Shown one piece after another: positions 35,407-45,100 of a stretch of 64,000 bases of DNA. Origin of the DNA: an uncultured Oscillospiraceae bacterium (GTDB lineage: Bacteria; Bacillota; Clostridia; Oscillospirales; Acutalibacteraceae); the NCBI GenBank assembly GCA_958366985.1, contig CATXDC010000003.1, positions 1 through 64,000 of the forward strand, read 5' to 3'. A program made the position numbers and the translations under genes. How positions within the stretch are numbered: the first letter of the stretch is position 1; every line of letters begins with the position of its first letter. The notes under the pieces are model-generated. The model ran no database searches and was not told where the DNA came from. It worked only from the letters and a program-made list of their open reading frames with translations.

Positions 35407-35676
35407 ATGGATATTTTAAATTATATTGTAGGTGAAGGACTTATTCTCATTCCCGCTATTTATATAATCGGGATGATAATCCGCAAAACCGATAAAATCC
35501 CCAATAAATATATTCCGATTATTTTGCTTCCCCTTGGAATTTTAGGCGCTATGGGTATAATGGGATTTACGGTAAAAGCAGCTATACAGGGTATACTCAT
35601 AACGGGAGCCGCTGTTTACGGTGATCAGGTTTATAAGCAGATGACAAAAAAAGAAGAACCTAAAAAGGAAGAATAA
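35407..35676 (+). CDS. Phage-type holin family protein (orphan)
   Basis: 89 residues: an N-terminal hydrophobic segment (ILIPAIYIIGMII), a short polar turn (RKTDKIPNKY), a second segment (IIILLPLGILGAMGI-like), a third weaker one with ITGAAVYGDQVYKQ, and a charged tail (KKEEPKKEE). This is the plan of superfamily V holins (Phage_holin_5_2 type). No endolysin, phage structural or integrase gene is nearby, so it is either a phage remnant or a domesticated holin. ATG at 35407 lies 7 bases after GGAGGTG; GTG at 35398 sits inside that SD. Confidence 0.75.
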   Translation: MDILNYIVGEGLILIPAIYIIGMIIRKTDKIPNKYIPIILLPLGILGAMGIMGFTVKAAIQGILITGAAVYGDQVYKQMTKKEEPKKEE

Positions 35677-35747
35677 ATTATTTAAAAGTCCGGAATGTTT
35701 CGTTTATCATAGATTTAATATAAAACTGAATTTCATCCTTTCAATGA

Positions 35748-35790
35748 AAAAAAACACCGGATTCTCCTTTTGGAGAATCCGGTGTTTTGC
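35748..35790. terminator. Bidirectional terminator between holin and pyrE
   Basis: Perfect 17-bp stem (35751-35767 with 35772-35788) and TTTT loop with A-run and T flanks: the strongest hairpin in the window. Confidence 0.93.
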
Positions 35791-35803
35791 TGTATCGTAC
35801 TTA

Positions 35804-36466
35804 TTAGAATACGCAATACTGTTTCATGTAGTTGTCCATAAGAGGAATAAGATGAGCGTAATCCTCTCTGCCGAGAAGATATTCTCTTATATCCTGAACG
35901 GTGACGAGAGCGTGAACTTTAATTCCGAACTCTTCACCGACTTCCATAACAGCTGTTTTGCCGGGAGTCTGTCCGACCTCGCAGCGGTTAACGGAAATAA
36001 ACATATCTGTAACCTTAACGTCTGCGCAGGCTTTGAGAACGGGAAGTGTTTCACGGATTGCAGTGCCGGCAGTGATAACATCTTCAATTATAATAATGCG
36101 GTCGCCGTCTTTTGGAGCATATCCTACAATGTTTCCGCCTTCGCCGTGATCCTTAACCTCTTTACGGTTAAAGAAGAAAGGCTTATCTATGCCGTAAGTT
36201 CTGGCAAGAGCTCCTGAAACAGATGTTGCAAGGGGAATTCCCTTGTATGCGGGGCCGAACATGGCGTCAAAATTATCGCCGACAGTCTCTTTTACAAGAG
36301 CGGCGTAGAACTCGCCCAGCTTTGAGTTCTGAAGACCTGTTTTATAGTTTCCTGTATTTACGAAATAGGGGGTCTTTCTTCCGGATTTAGTTGTGAAATC
36401 ACCGAAACGCAGCACATCTGCACTCATCATAAATTCAATAAAATCTTTTTTTGCCTGTGTGAGCAT
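35804..36466 (-). CDS. pyrE: Orotate phosphoribosyltransferase
   Basis: 220 residues. It makes orotidine monophosphate from orotate and PRPP in pyrimidine synthesis. The PRPP-binding loop IIIIEDVITAGTA is intact, and the catalytic flexible loop (FFNRKEVKDHGEGG) and FGPAYKGIPLA are present. No other pyr gene is next to it, so it is separated from the rest of the pathway. Convergent with the holin gene, 66 bases downstream of the PBP operon end on the same strand. Confidence 0.95.
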   Translation of the reverse strand: MLTQAKKDFIEFMMSADVLRFGDFTTKSGRKTPYFVNTGNYKTGLQNSKLGEFYAALVKETVGDNFDAMFGPAYKGIPLATSVSGALARTYGIDKPFFFNRKEVKDHGEGGNIVGYAPKDGDRIIIIEDVITAGTAIRETLPVLKACADVKVTDMFISVNRCEVGQTPGKTAVMEVGEEFGIKVHALVTVQDIREYLLGREDYAHLIPLMDNYMKQYCVF

Positions 36467-36532
36467 TCTTACATCCCGTCCTTTACATATATTCTGTTAA
36501 AAGTATAACAGATTTAAACCTTTTAAACAAGC

Positions 36533-37927
36533 TTATTCAGAAATAGATTTGTAAGCTGCCTGCATAACTGTGTTGGCAATGGGCATAGCCTGAGAAAATC
36601 CAGCGCCGCCGTTTTCAACAACTACCACAAAAGCAAGGGGACAATCCTCTTTTGTGGAAAAACCGGTGAACCATGCGTGGGATTCCTGGTTTCCGTCAAG
36701 CTCTGCGGTTCCTGTTTTACCTGCGAGCTCAAGACCGGGGAAACGCCAGTCGCCGTAATATGAGGTTACATTGTATCTCATCATGTCACGTACGATGTCG
36801 GCTGTTGCAGGCTCTATAAGCTGTCCGACGTTCTGTGTCTTAGTTTCATCTATAACTTTTCCGTCGGGGGTTTCAATTGTTTTTACAACATAAGGGGATG
36901 CCGGATTACCGGAGTTTGCAATGGCTCCCATAATCATCATCATGTGGTAGGGATTGAGCAGTGTGGTATACTGACCGATTCCGGCCCATGCCAAATCAGT
37001 GTTGTTGACTGATGAAACATCAAAGGAGCTTTTTGCAATAACTGTGTCACCCATTTTAAAGGAGCGATTGAAGCCTACTTCGTTGGCAGTTTCGGCTAAA
37101 GCATCTGCACCGAGTTCGTTAGCTATGGTGGCAAAGGCACAGTTACAGGAATGTGCAAAGGCATCTTTGAATGTCACAGTGCCATGCACACCGCTGCATT
37201 TTACCTCTCCGCCACCGGGAATATCAATGCTTCCGTCGCAGTAAAAGGTCTGTGAAAAAATATCGCTTATGTTGTTTACTGCGCTTATGCAGGTAATTGC
37301 CTTGAATACCGAACCGGGAGTATATACGCCGGAAAGAAAACGGTTAAGATATATTCCGTCGTATTTTCCGTTGGCATTTTTTTCAATGGCTTCGGTGGGT
37401 TTATTCTCAGGGTCATAGGTAGGTGAGGAAACCATGCAGATTATTTCGCCGGTTTTATAGTTATATACTCCTACTGTACCCTTTCTTCCGTTAAGTGCAT
37501 TTAAAGCAGTTACACATACATCGGCATCCAAAGTGAGTCTGATATTGTTTCCGGTGCCGTATTTGCTTATTGAATATATTCCGTCTATAAAATTGTATCC
37601 TATAAGCTCATCGCTGTATACGGACTGTATGCCGGTGGAAATATAGCCGTCTGAATCTCCTATGGTGTGAAGAGTGGCTTTTCTTACAGCCGCACTTTCA
37701 TTATAAACACGCTTTCCATCCTGTGTACCTACAAGCAATTCGCCTTTGGAATCGAAGATGCTTCCGGCGACGTTTAAAGTGTTTCCGTCATAGATGTGCT
37801 TGTTGTAACGGCTTAATGCCCAGTCAGAAGCGTTAATCGTAAGGGTCGAAACAAAGAAAATAATTCCTGCCATAAAGAAAGCAACAAGTGCATATAGAGC
37901 GTATGCTCTTTTAGTTGTACTTTTCAT
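36533..37927 (-). CDS. Class B penicillin-binding protein (PbpA-like transpeptidase)
   Basis: 464 residues with a single N-terminal membrane helix (about 10-32), a short non-catalytic part and the transpeptidase domain. Active-site motifs are SVFK (S206-K209, in TPGSVFKA), SCN (HSCNCAF) and KTG (LAGKTGTAEL). The reduced N-terminal module is like PbpA of Actinobacteria rather than full PBP2/PBP3. It cross-links peptidoglycan together with the FtsW/RodA glycosyltransferase encoded by the preceding gene; ATGA overlap of 4 bases couples the two. Confidence 0.92.
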   Translation of the reverse strand: MKSTTKRAYALYALVAFFMAGIIFFVSTLTINASDWALSRYNKHIYDGNTLNVAGSIFDSKGELLVGTQDGKRVYNESAAVRKATLHTIGDSDGYISTGIQSVYSDELIGYNFIDGIYSISKYGTGNNIRLTLDADVCVTALNALNGRKGTVGVYNYKTGEIICMVSSPTYDPENKPTEAIEKNANGKYDGIYLNRFLSGVYTPGSVFKAITCISAVNNISDIFSQTFYCDGSIDIPGGGEVKCSGVHGTVTFKDAFAHSCNCAFATIANELGADALAETANEVGFNRSFKMGDTVIAKSSFDVSSVNNTDLAWAGIGQYTTLLNPYHMMMIMGAIANSGNPASPYVVKTIETPDGKVIDETKTQNVGQLIEPATADIVRDMMRYNVTSYYGDWRFPGLELAGKTGTAELDGNQESHAWFTGFSTKEDCPLAFVVVVENGGAGFSQAMPIANTVMQAAYKSISE

Positions 37928-39231
37928 CGCTGTGCCTCCACTTTCTCATAAAATGACGGATATGTGCGCAGGTCGCATGCTTTAATGAAAGCTAAGAGCG
38001 CCCATGAGCATATCATACTTGAACCGCCCTGACTGACAAAGGGCAGTGTTACGCCTGTAAGGGGAAGAATATCCGTTATGCCAAACACATTAAGACATGT
38101 CTGGAACAGCATCATACCGGCTGCGGCTGTTGCAGCAATTGCGAAAAATGAGGAGCGGGCTCCCTGTGAAGAGCGTATGGCATGTACCGCTATGAATCCG
38201 TAAGCGAGAACTACTGTAATTGCAAGAATTACGCCCCATTCTTCGCAGAGAACACCGAAAACAAGGTCGGTTGTTGAGGCGAATATATTTCTGAGTTCTC
38301 CTCTGCCTATGCCTGTTCCGAAAAGTCCGCCGCTTGCAGCGTAAATCAGAACACGGGTTTGCTGGTATCCGCCTGCATCGGGATATTCCCAAATATGGCG
38401 ATAGGTTGCAAAACGTTCTGCAACATAGGGTTTAAATATAAGAATCAGAATTGCTCCTAAAAGAGCTGCACCGCATACAACGGCGATTGTCCTAATATCA
38501 CCGGAACGCATAAAGGAAATAAGAATAAAGGTAAAGAAGAATATGAGAGCTGCGCCGAAGTCATACATAAGGAAAAGGCATCCTATACATACAACTGAAA
38601 ATACAATATATTTAAGCAGGCTTCTTGTAGACTGAAGTTTTTCTAGTGTAGAAGCTCCTACAAATATGAAGGCGATTTTTACAAATTCAGAGGGCTGAAA
38701 AGATATTCCGAATACTGTAATCCAGTTAAGTGCACCGTTTGTGGCTTCTGCCAGAATAAGGTTAAGAGCAAGAAGTGCCACAGAGGCAATTGCAAGGGGG
38801 ACGCTTGACCATTCGATTCGTTTTATATCCGCTACGAACCAAAGTATTAATTCAAAAACTGTGAGTCCCAGTAAAAAAGCAACAAACTGCTTTATTAGAT
38901 CGCCGGGGAAAACACTTGCAACTACTGTAAGACCTATTCCTGTAAGGAAAAATCCGATAAGTTCAAGTTCAAAGCTTTTTCTTTTAAAAGCTAAGCGTGA
39001 AATAATCAGCCATAGCCATTCAATGACGATGTATGCACCGAAAACAAGAACGATGTCCTGACGGATTTCGCCATCTGAATCAAAAACAGTCTGTGCAGCT
39101 GAAATAAGCTGAAAAACAGTTATGAGCAAAAGAACAAATGCGTTATTAAGGCGGTGTTTTTTCTTTTCTTTTGCACCGGAGGCTGCTCCGTTGTAATTGA
39201 TGTTTGCATTTTTAATTTTACTGTGTGCCAT
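37924..39231 (-). CDS. FtsW/RodA/SpoVE family peptidoglycan polymerase
   Basis: 435 residues with about ten membrane helices. Family hallmarks include TNGALNWITVFGISFQPSEFVK, YPDAGGYQQTRVLIYAASGGLFGTGIGRG and the C-terminal LPLTGVTLPFVSQGGSSM. SEDS proteins polymerise glycan strands from lipid II and work with a class B PBP, which is the next gene here. It follows the FHA gene by 12 bases with SD AAGGAGG. Whether it serves division, elongation or sporulation cannot be decided from the sequence. Confidence 0.94.
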   Translation of the reverse strand: MAHSKIKNANINYNGAASGAKEKKKHRLNNAFVLLLITVFQLISAAQTVFDSDGEIRQDIVLVFGAYIVIEWLWLIISRLAFKRKSFELELIGFFLTGIGLTVVASVFPGDLIKQFVAFLLGLTVFELILWFVADIKRIEWSSVPLAIASVALLALNLILAEATNGALNWITVFGISFQPSEFVKIAFIFVGASTLEKLQSTRSLLKYIVFSVVCIGCLFLMYDFGAALIFFFTFILISFMRSGDIRTIAVVCGAALLGAILILIFKPYVAERFATYRHIWEYPDAGGYQQTRVLIYAASGGLFGTGIGRGELRNIFASTTDLVFGVLCEEWGVILAITVVLAYGFIAVHAIRSSQGARSSFFAIAATAAAGMMLFQTCLNVFGITDILPLTGVTLPFVSQGGSSMICSWALLAFIKACDLRTYPSFYEKVEAQR

Positions 39232-39243
39232 ATTTACACCTCC

Positions 39244-40116
39244 TTAAAATGGCTTGTAGCTGCCAAAGTGCGAATAATTATCATAAAATACAAGCTCTTC
39301 GCCGCCTATATTTATTTCATCACCATTAAACAGAAGCTGTTTCCGGCTTACAGGTTTGCCGTTAATTGATGTTCCTGCTTTGGAATTAAGGTCTTCAATG
39401 GCAAATCCGTCTTCTTCTGCGGTTATTTTGGCGTGACGGCGGGAAACAAGCTGAGAAGAAAGAACAATGTCGCAGTCCTCTTCTCTTCCTATTATATATG
39501 TCTGATGTTTAAGAGGGAAAGCTTTGGCTGTTCTGACAATATATATTGCCGGATTTTCGCCTTTGCTTTCAGATGAAATTTCATCAATAGGTTCAGGTAT
39601 CGGTTCGGGAAGTACCTCAGGTACTTCTTCCGGAATAACTTCTGCGGGCTGTAAGGGGATATCCTGGGGAGCGGGTTTTACAGCGGCGAAGATTCTGGGA
39701 TTGGGTGACGGATAAAGGGGAGCAGAAAAAATCATCACTGCGCTTCCGAAAGTTATGCTGTCACCGTCGAAAAGCTGAACTGATTTCTCAATAGGCTTAT
39801 CGTTAACTTTAGTGCCGGTTTTGGAAAATGTATCGGTTATAAACCAGCCGTCACTGCGCCTTGAAATTACCGCATGAAAGCGTGAAACACTTCCGTAGCC
39901 TATTGTGATGTCACAAAGCTTGCTGCGTCCAACGGAGATTTCCCATCTGTCTAGGGGCGTTTTGTCACCGTTAATGGCATTTACAAGCTCTGCCATTGCG
40001 TATGGCTTTATCTTGAGTTTAAGCAGCGAATAAATACAGCTGCCGAGAATTATAACAGCCATAACGGGCAGAATAAATCTGCTGTAATACTGAAGCTGTT
40101 CCATAATTTCTGTCAT
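39244..40116 (-). CDS. Membrane-anchored protein with two FHA domains
   Basis: 290 residues. One membrane helix (about 14-31) is followed by a first FHA domain (about 58-125: ISVGRSKLCDITIGYGSVSRFHAVI, TGTKVND), a Pro/Glu-rich linker (about 130-190) and a second FHA domain (about 200-280: YIIGREEDCDIVLSSQLVSR-RHAKI, KAGTSINGK). Both keep the GR..S.R.HA phosphothreonine-binding pattern. FHA proteins read Ser/Thr phosphorylation; in Actinobacteria FhaA/FhaB genes sit with rodA and pbpA under the PknB kinase. First gene of the FHA-FtsW-PBP operon. No kinase gene is in the window. Confidence 0.92.
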   Translation of the reverse strand: MTEIMEQLQYYSRFILPVMAVIILGSCIYSLLKLKIKPYAMAELVNAINGDKTPLDRWEISVGRSKLCDITIGYGSVSRFHAVISRRSDGWFITDTFSKTGTKVNDKPIEKSVQLFDGDSITFGSAVMIFSAPLYPSPNPRIFAAVKPAPQDIPLQPAEVIPEEVPEVLPEPIPEPIDEISSESKGENPAIYIVRTAKAFPLKHQTYIIGREEDCDIVLSSQLVSRRHAKITAEEDGFAIEDLNSKAGTSINGKPVSRKQLLFNGDEINIGGEELVFYDNYSHFGSYKPF

Positions 40117-40251
40117 ATATTTGCACCTCCGAAAAGTTAAACAGAAACTGCATATTAATTATACTATAAAACATACTACACATTAACAGAAAAAAGTCAA
40201 TAAATGTGACGTTTTTGTAATACCTTTTTAACCTTTTGTAATTTGATTTTT

Positions 40252-40280
40252 TTGTAAGGATATGATATCTTTGTTATATA
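40252..40280 (+). promoter_or_regulatory. Candidate promoter of galM-gntR
   Basis: TTGTAA (40252-40257), 17-bp spacer, TATATA (40275-40280), about 30 bases before the galM start codon. Confidence 0.5.
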
Positions 40281-40310
40281 AACAATAACACAAAAGGAGC
40301 GTTGTTATTT

Positions 40311-41348
40311 ATGGAAAGTTCAAAGAGATTATTCGGCAAGACCTCAAAGGGAGAGGAGGTTTATGCTTATACTATAACAAATGGAAAAATCGGGGCAGAG
40401 ATTCTCGATTTCGGTGCAACTCTCAGAAGTATATTTGTGCCTGATAAAAACGGCAAGGTTGAAGATGTAACAATCGGTTATGAAGATTTTGCTCCCTATG
40501 AAACAAGCGGAGGATATGAGGGCAAGACTGTGGGCAGATATGCAAACCGTATCTGCGGCGGAAAGTTTGAGATAAACGGAACAGAATATAATGTAGAAAA
40601 GAATGAAAATAATATTACATGTCTTCATGGCGGCGGAGAGTTTTCATTTAATTTCTGGAAAGTGGAAAATTTCAGCGACAGTTCCATAACACTTTCCTTT
40701 GAAAGTGAGGACGGCAGCTTCGGATTCCCCGGTAAGATGGAAGCTAAAGTAACTTTTACCGTTACCGATCGCAACGGTGTTGAAATAAGATATAATGCAG
40801 TTGCAGATAAAGATACAATAATTAATTTTACCAATCATTCCTATTTTAATCTTGCAGGCAAGGGAGATGTTCTCGGTCACCTTCTGAAGATAAACGCCAA
40901 TGCATTTACTCCCACAGATGAAATCAATATCCCCACAGGAGAGATTAAGGCTGTTGCAGGAACTCCTATGGATTTCAGAGAGTTTAAGGAAATAGGAAAA
41001 GATATAAAAGCTGATTATGATCAGATCGTGAAAGCGAGAGGCTATGACCACAATTTCTGTCTCATAGGAGAAAAAGGTACACTCAGGGCAATTGCAGAGG
41101 CTTATGAGCCTGAAAGCGGAAGAAGAATGACAGCTTATACTGATCTTCCCGGTGTACAGCTTTATACAGGTAATTTCCTTGAAAGATGCAGCGGAAAGGG
41201 AAGCAGAGAGAACTATCAGCACTGCGGTTTCTGTCTTGAAACACAGTATTATGCTGATACACCAAATCATAAGAATTTCCCCCAGTGTACATTCAAGGCT
41301 GGAGAAGAATATAATTCAGTTACAGTTTTCGAGTTCTCAGCTGATTAA
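40311..41348 (+). CDS. galM: Aldose 1-epimerase (mutarotase)
   Basis: 345 residues. It interconverts alpha- and beta-anomers of galactose and other aldoses. Conserved blocks are ETSGGYEGKTVGRYANRI, the catalytic His region TNHSYFNLAG, the second His region AYDHNF-type (ARGYDHNFCL) and the catalytic Glu near the C-terminus (GFCLETQYYADTPN). ATG at 40311 is preferred because AAAGGAGC lies about 10 bases upstream; an in-frame TTG at 40302 is too close to it. A GntR regulator follows after 23 bases. Confidence 0.94.
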   Translation: MESSKRLFGKTSKGEEVYAYTITNGKIGAEILDFGATLRSIFVPDKNGKVEDVTIGYEDFAPYETSGGYEGKTVGRYANRICGGKFEINGTEYNVEKNENNITCLHGGGEFSFNFWKVENFSDSSITLSFESEDGSFGFPGKMEAKVTFTVTDRNGVEIRYNAVADKDTIINFTNHSYFNLAGKGDVLGHLLKINANAFTPTDEINIPTGEIKAVAGTPMDFREFKEIGKDIKADYDQIVKARGYDHNFCLIGEKGTLRAIAEAYEPESGRRMTAYTDLPGVQLYTGNFLERCSGKGSRENYQHCGFCLETQYYADTPNHKNFPQCTFKAGEEYNSVTVFEFSAD

Positions 41349-41371
41349 AAAGCAAAAAGGCGGTGCTGAAT

Positions 41372-41752
41372 ATGGCAGTTAAACTTGATATGGCAAGCCC
41401 GGTACCCTTATATATGCAGATTAAAAATCAGATTATAATTGCAATAGCGTCCGGTGATTATGAGCCGGGAGCAAGACTTCCCTCTGTAAGAGCTTTTGCT
41501 GAGGAGCTTGAAGTCAATATGCACACTGTGAACAAAGCGTATCTTCTGCTGCGTGATGAAGGATATATAACCCTTGATAGGCGCAGAGGAGGAGTTATAT
41601 CCGAAACGCCAAAGGAACCGTCGGAACAATTTATCCGTCAATTGTCAGATGAACTGCTTCCGGCTGCGGCAGGAGCAAAGTGCATGGGAATGGGAAGAAA
41701 AGAATTCCGCAAACTGTGCACTCAGATTTACGAAAGCTTCGATGAAAATTAA
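41372..41752 (+). CDS. GntR-family (YtrA/YhcF-like) transcriptional regulator
   Basis: 126 residues. A winged helix-turn-helix fills the first 75 (PVPLYMQIKNQIIIAIASGDYEPGARLP, then SVRAFAEELEVNMHTVNKAY), followed by a short helical C-terminal part with no effector domain, which is the YtrA subfamily plan. Such regulators usually sit ahead of an ABC transporter, but here the neighbour is galM. ATG at 41372 follows AAGGCGG by 8 bases. Confidence 0.88.
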   Translation: MAVKLDMASPVPLYMQIKNQIIIAIASGDYEPGARLPSVRAFAEELEVNMHTVNKAYLLLRDEGYITLDRRRGGVISETPKEPSEQFIRQLSDELLPAAAGAKCMGMGRKEFRKLCTQIYESFDEN

Positions 41753-41900
41753 AAGCGGAGTTTTTAATAAATTGCATTGCTCAGCTGACTAAACTTTTTA
41801 TTGTGTTCAGTAAAGAATTTAGTCAGCGAACGTTTTGGATAAATATAGTGTGTCAGGAATACTATGCAAAAGTAAAAACTGAATATTGATAAAAATTTTG

Positions 41901-41926
41901 GCAGTACTTTGGTACTGCTTTTTTTA
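41901..41926 (+). terminator. Terminator downstream of galM-gntR
   Basis: Perfect 7-bp stem GCAGTAC/GTACTGC (41901-41907 with 41912-41918), short loop, then a run of seven T. Confidence 0.82.
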
Positions 41927-42083
41927 TTTAGGCATCTATAGATATACTAATTAAATCACTGTAAATTTTAAGTAAAATCGATTAACAATAGGCGTGTTTT
42001 TAATAAAAAACTTCCAATAAATTAACTCAATCTAAAGTTTATAAAAAAACGATAAATATATTCTTAAACATCTATGTAAAGAG

Positions 42084-42111
42084 TTGAAAGGCAATTTTTT
42101 CGTGCTATCAT
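42084..42111 (+). promoter_or_regulatory. Promoter of the first large secreted protein
   Basis: TTGAAA (42084-42089), 16-bp spacer, TATCAT (42106-42111). The -35 box and the 20 bases before it resemble those of the paralogue at 45756-45786. Confidence 0.6.
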
Positions 42112-42145
42112 GTACTTGCCAAAATAATTAAGGAGGGAAAATCCA

Positions 42146-45100
42146 ATGGTGAAGACAAAAAAATTCAGCAGAATTGCCGCCATGCTTCTTGCTCTGGTAA
42201 TGCTTTTAACAGTAGTGCCGCTCCAGAGTTTTGCAGCTGAGGTTCCTGCTGAACAGCTTGTTCTCAAAGATGGCGTTACAGTAGCACTTTCTGACGACAT
42301 GGATGCGGACACAGCGAAGAAAGCACTCTTTGATGCTCTTGTTGAGAATCCTGAAGGCGCAAACTGGCAGGATTACGAGTGGGAGTATTATTGTAAAGGA
42401 CAGTGGACAGGTAGTACCAACGATGCTGCGATTTATGATAATCCTACTTGGGGAAGCATAAACGGCTTCAACACCCAAACTTCAATTTTCTCCAAGTACA
42501 ATCATCATGCAATTTGGTATAATGATAATAGATCCAGCATTAGTGGAGACGGCAAATATGAAGTTCGTCTTGCAGGTACTGAAACTTCTGTTACAATTCA
42601 GAAAGTTGCTTCCTGTGAAGTAACTTACAATTACGACGCATTACAGGGCTCAGTTCTTATTGACGGAGCACAGGTAAGCGGTACTGTAACAGGTCTTTCT
42701 GCTGTAAAGTCTGTTTACTTCACAGTTGCTGCTAATGCAGGTTATGAAGTAGAGAGCGTAAAAGCTAACGGTGTTGAGCTTAAGGACGATAACGGTGTTT
42801 ACTCATTTGTTCCTGTTGCTTCTACAGCAATCGATGTAACATTTAAAGAAACCGGCACACTTTATGATGTTACAATAAATGCAGGCGAAGGAGTAACAGT
42901 TACTCTTAACGGCACCCCTGTATCAGGTACTGTAAAGGTTTCAGCAGACGAGAAATATACATTAGTATATACTCCTGATGAAAACACAAGCGTTAAGAGC
43001 GTAAAGCTCGGTGATGCTGATGTTACAGCAGATGTTTCTTTCAGCAACTATGTTGGAACACAGTATGTAACATTTACAGGTGATACAACTCTTACAGTTG
43101 AATCAGTAGCCAAGAGCGCTGAATTTGTTCTTACAGATACCCGTGAGATCGGCATTGTTATCAACGCAGACGGAAGCTGGAATTATGACGGCATTCGTGC
43201 AAATATCATTGATGCTCTTGTTGATAAGGCACAGAGCGTTGGTGTAGATTTCACCCAGGATAATGTTGAAGTTACATATTGGAACTGTGGTAGAGTAAAT
43301 GGTCAGTATGTAGCTCTTGAGTGGAGTGAGGGTGCAGGCGAAATTTTTGACGGTCAGAAGACTTTCAAAGATGCTGTTGCAGACGGTACAGTAAACCTTC
43401 GTCTCTATTTTAAGGGCAACGATCAGTTCCGTCCTACCGATTATGTATATGCTGATTATGTAACTTTTGTTGATGTTCAGACATCTGTAATTGCTCTTAA
43501 AGATTCTCCCGTAGTAGTTCTCGAAGAGGGCAAGCCTGGCATAATCGATTACACAAACCTTGAAAAGAAGGTTTATGATGCTGCAATTGATGCAGAAAAC
43601 TCACTTCCTCAGAACATGAAGTTTGAGGATATGAAATTCACAATTCCTGAGGTTAAGGAATCAGGTACTTACCAAGTAACAGCAAAGTACATTGGAAGCA
43701 CAAGTTACTATGCTTCTGAGAAGACATTTGATGTATATTTCAAAGTTGATGTTCTTCCCAATGCAGAAATTGCTCTTAAAGCACCTGAGATTTCAACCGT
43801 TCTTAATGAAACAAAGATTGGCGAATTTGATGTAGAATCTCTCAAGAGAAGCGTATTTGATCTTGCTGTAGATACAGAGAAATCAAAGCCTGTACTCAGC
43901 TATGACGATGTAACAATTACATTCGACGGCGATGTTACAAAGGGCGGCAAGTTCACAGCTACAATTGCTTTTGAAGGTTCTGCTGATTACCATGGCACAT
44001 CAACTACAGTAATTGTTAATGTTGAGCTTAAGCTTCTTCCCACGGTTAAAGTTGAAGCAGCTTTCGGCAACCTTGTTCTTAACAGAACAGCTGACGGCGG
44101 ATATGATTACGATGCTCTTAAGCAGGACATCTTCGCTAAGTGCCTTACAGTTTCCGGCGTTGAAGGCCTTACATGGAATAACTTTGATTTCAAGTACATG
44201 CTCAGAACTGATGGAGCTGTATTTGTAGGTCAGGACGAATTCTATGACTTCAGCATGGAAAAAGTTGGTGCAGACCTTACAGATGCAGGTCACTATCTCT
44301 ATAAGGGCGGAGACTTTGAAATTCAGGTTTCCATTCCTGATAGCACAAGTTACCACGGTACAACCGTAAACTTCAATGTTAATGTTGATGTTGCAAAGAG
44401 AGAAGATACTAAGGTTGTTCTTAAGTCTGGTTCAATGGACTATACAGGCGATCTTGCAGCTGTAAAGGCTTATATCTTTGACAACCTTATAAACTTTGGA
44501 CTTTCCAACCTTCCTTCAGATGTTACAGTTGACGATTTCAGCTTTGAATATTATGCAACAGTATATCTTGCAGGCGGAAATCCCGGACTTAATAAGGCTT
44601 GGGTTCCCTTTGAAGGTAAGGACGATGCTATGGGTGCTTACTATAAGCCCATTGGCAACGGCACAAATACTATCAGAGTTCGTTTCAACGGTGACGAAGT
44701 ATTCGAGCCCTATACTTCAAATGAAGTAGAGTTCACAATGACTAAGAGCAAAGTTGATATTTCACTTAATCAGAACTACAAGTATCTTGACGAGGATCTT
44801 CCCGCAGATTTTGTACAGACAAGTGCAGTAGGCGACTTTGAGCATTACTACTTTGCAATTGACGCTTCCTCTGATACAGCTGTTGTTTACATTGACAGCT
44901 CAAAGGGCAGAGAGTTACTTGACTTTACAGGAAACATTGCTTTCAGCTGGTATCTTACTGAGATTCTTGGTGCTGGTGTAACAGCAGAGGCTATTTACAA
45001 CAATGGTCTTTCACGTGATCAGCTTGTAACACTTCTCAGCGACAGCAGAATGGTTGATTTCCTTGCTGGATACAACATGGATGCTGATGCTGTAAATGCA

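Larger units (their letters stand above)
41753..42145. other. Intergenic region before the first large secreted protein
   Basis: 393 AT-rich bases. A terminator lies at 41901-41925 and the promoter of the next gene at 42084-42111. From 42061 on, the sequence resembles the leader of the second paralogous gene (45756 onward). Nothing else recognised. Confidence 0.6.

Noticed and set aside
40216..40257. Three TTGTAA words upstream of galM as a WalR box
   Set aside because: Their spacing does not fit the N5 direct repeat; the last one serves better as a -35 box.
40644..41270. Long minus-strand open frame
   Set aside because: Antisense to galM, which is full length with catalytic residues; the antisense product is Cys/Ile/Ser-rich and unlike a real protein.
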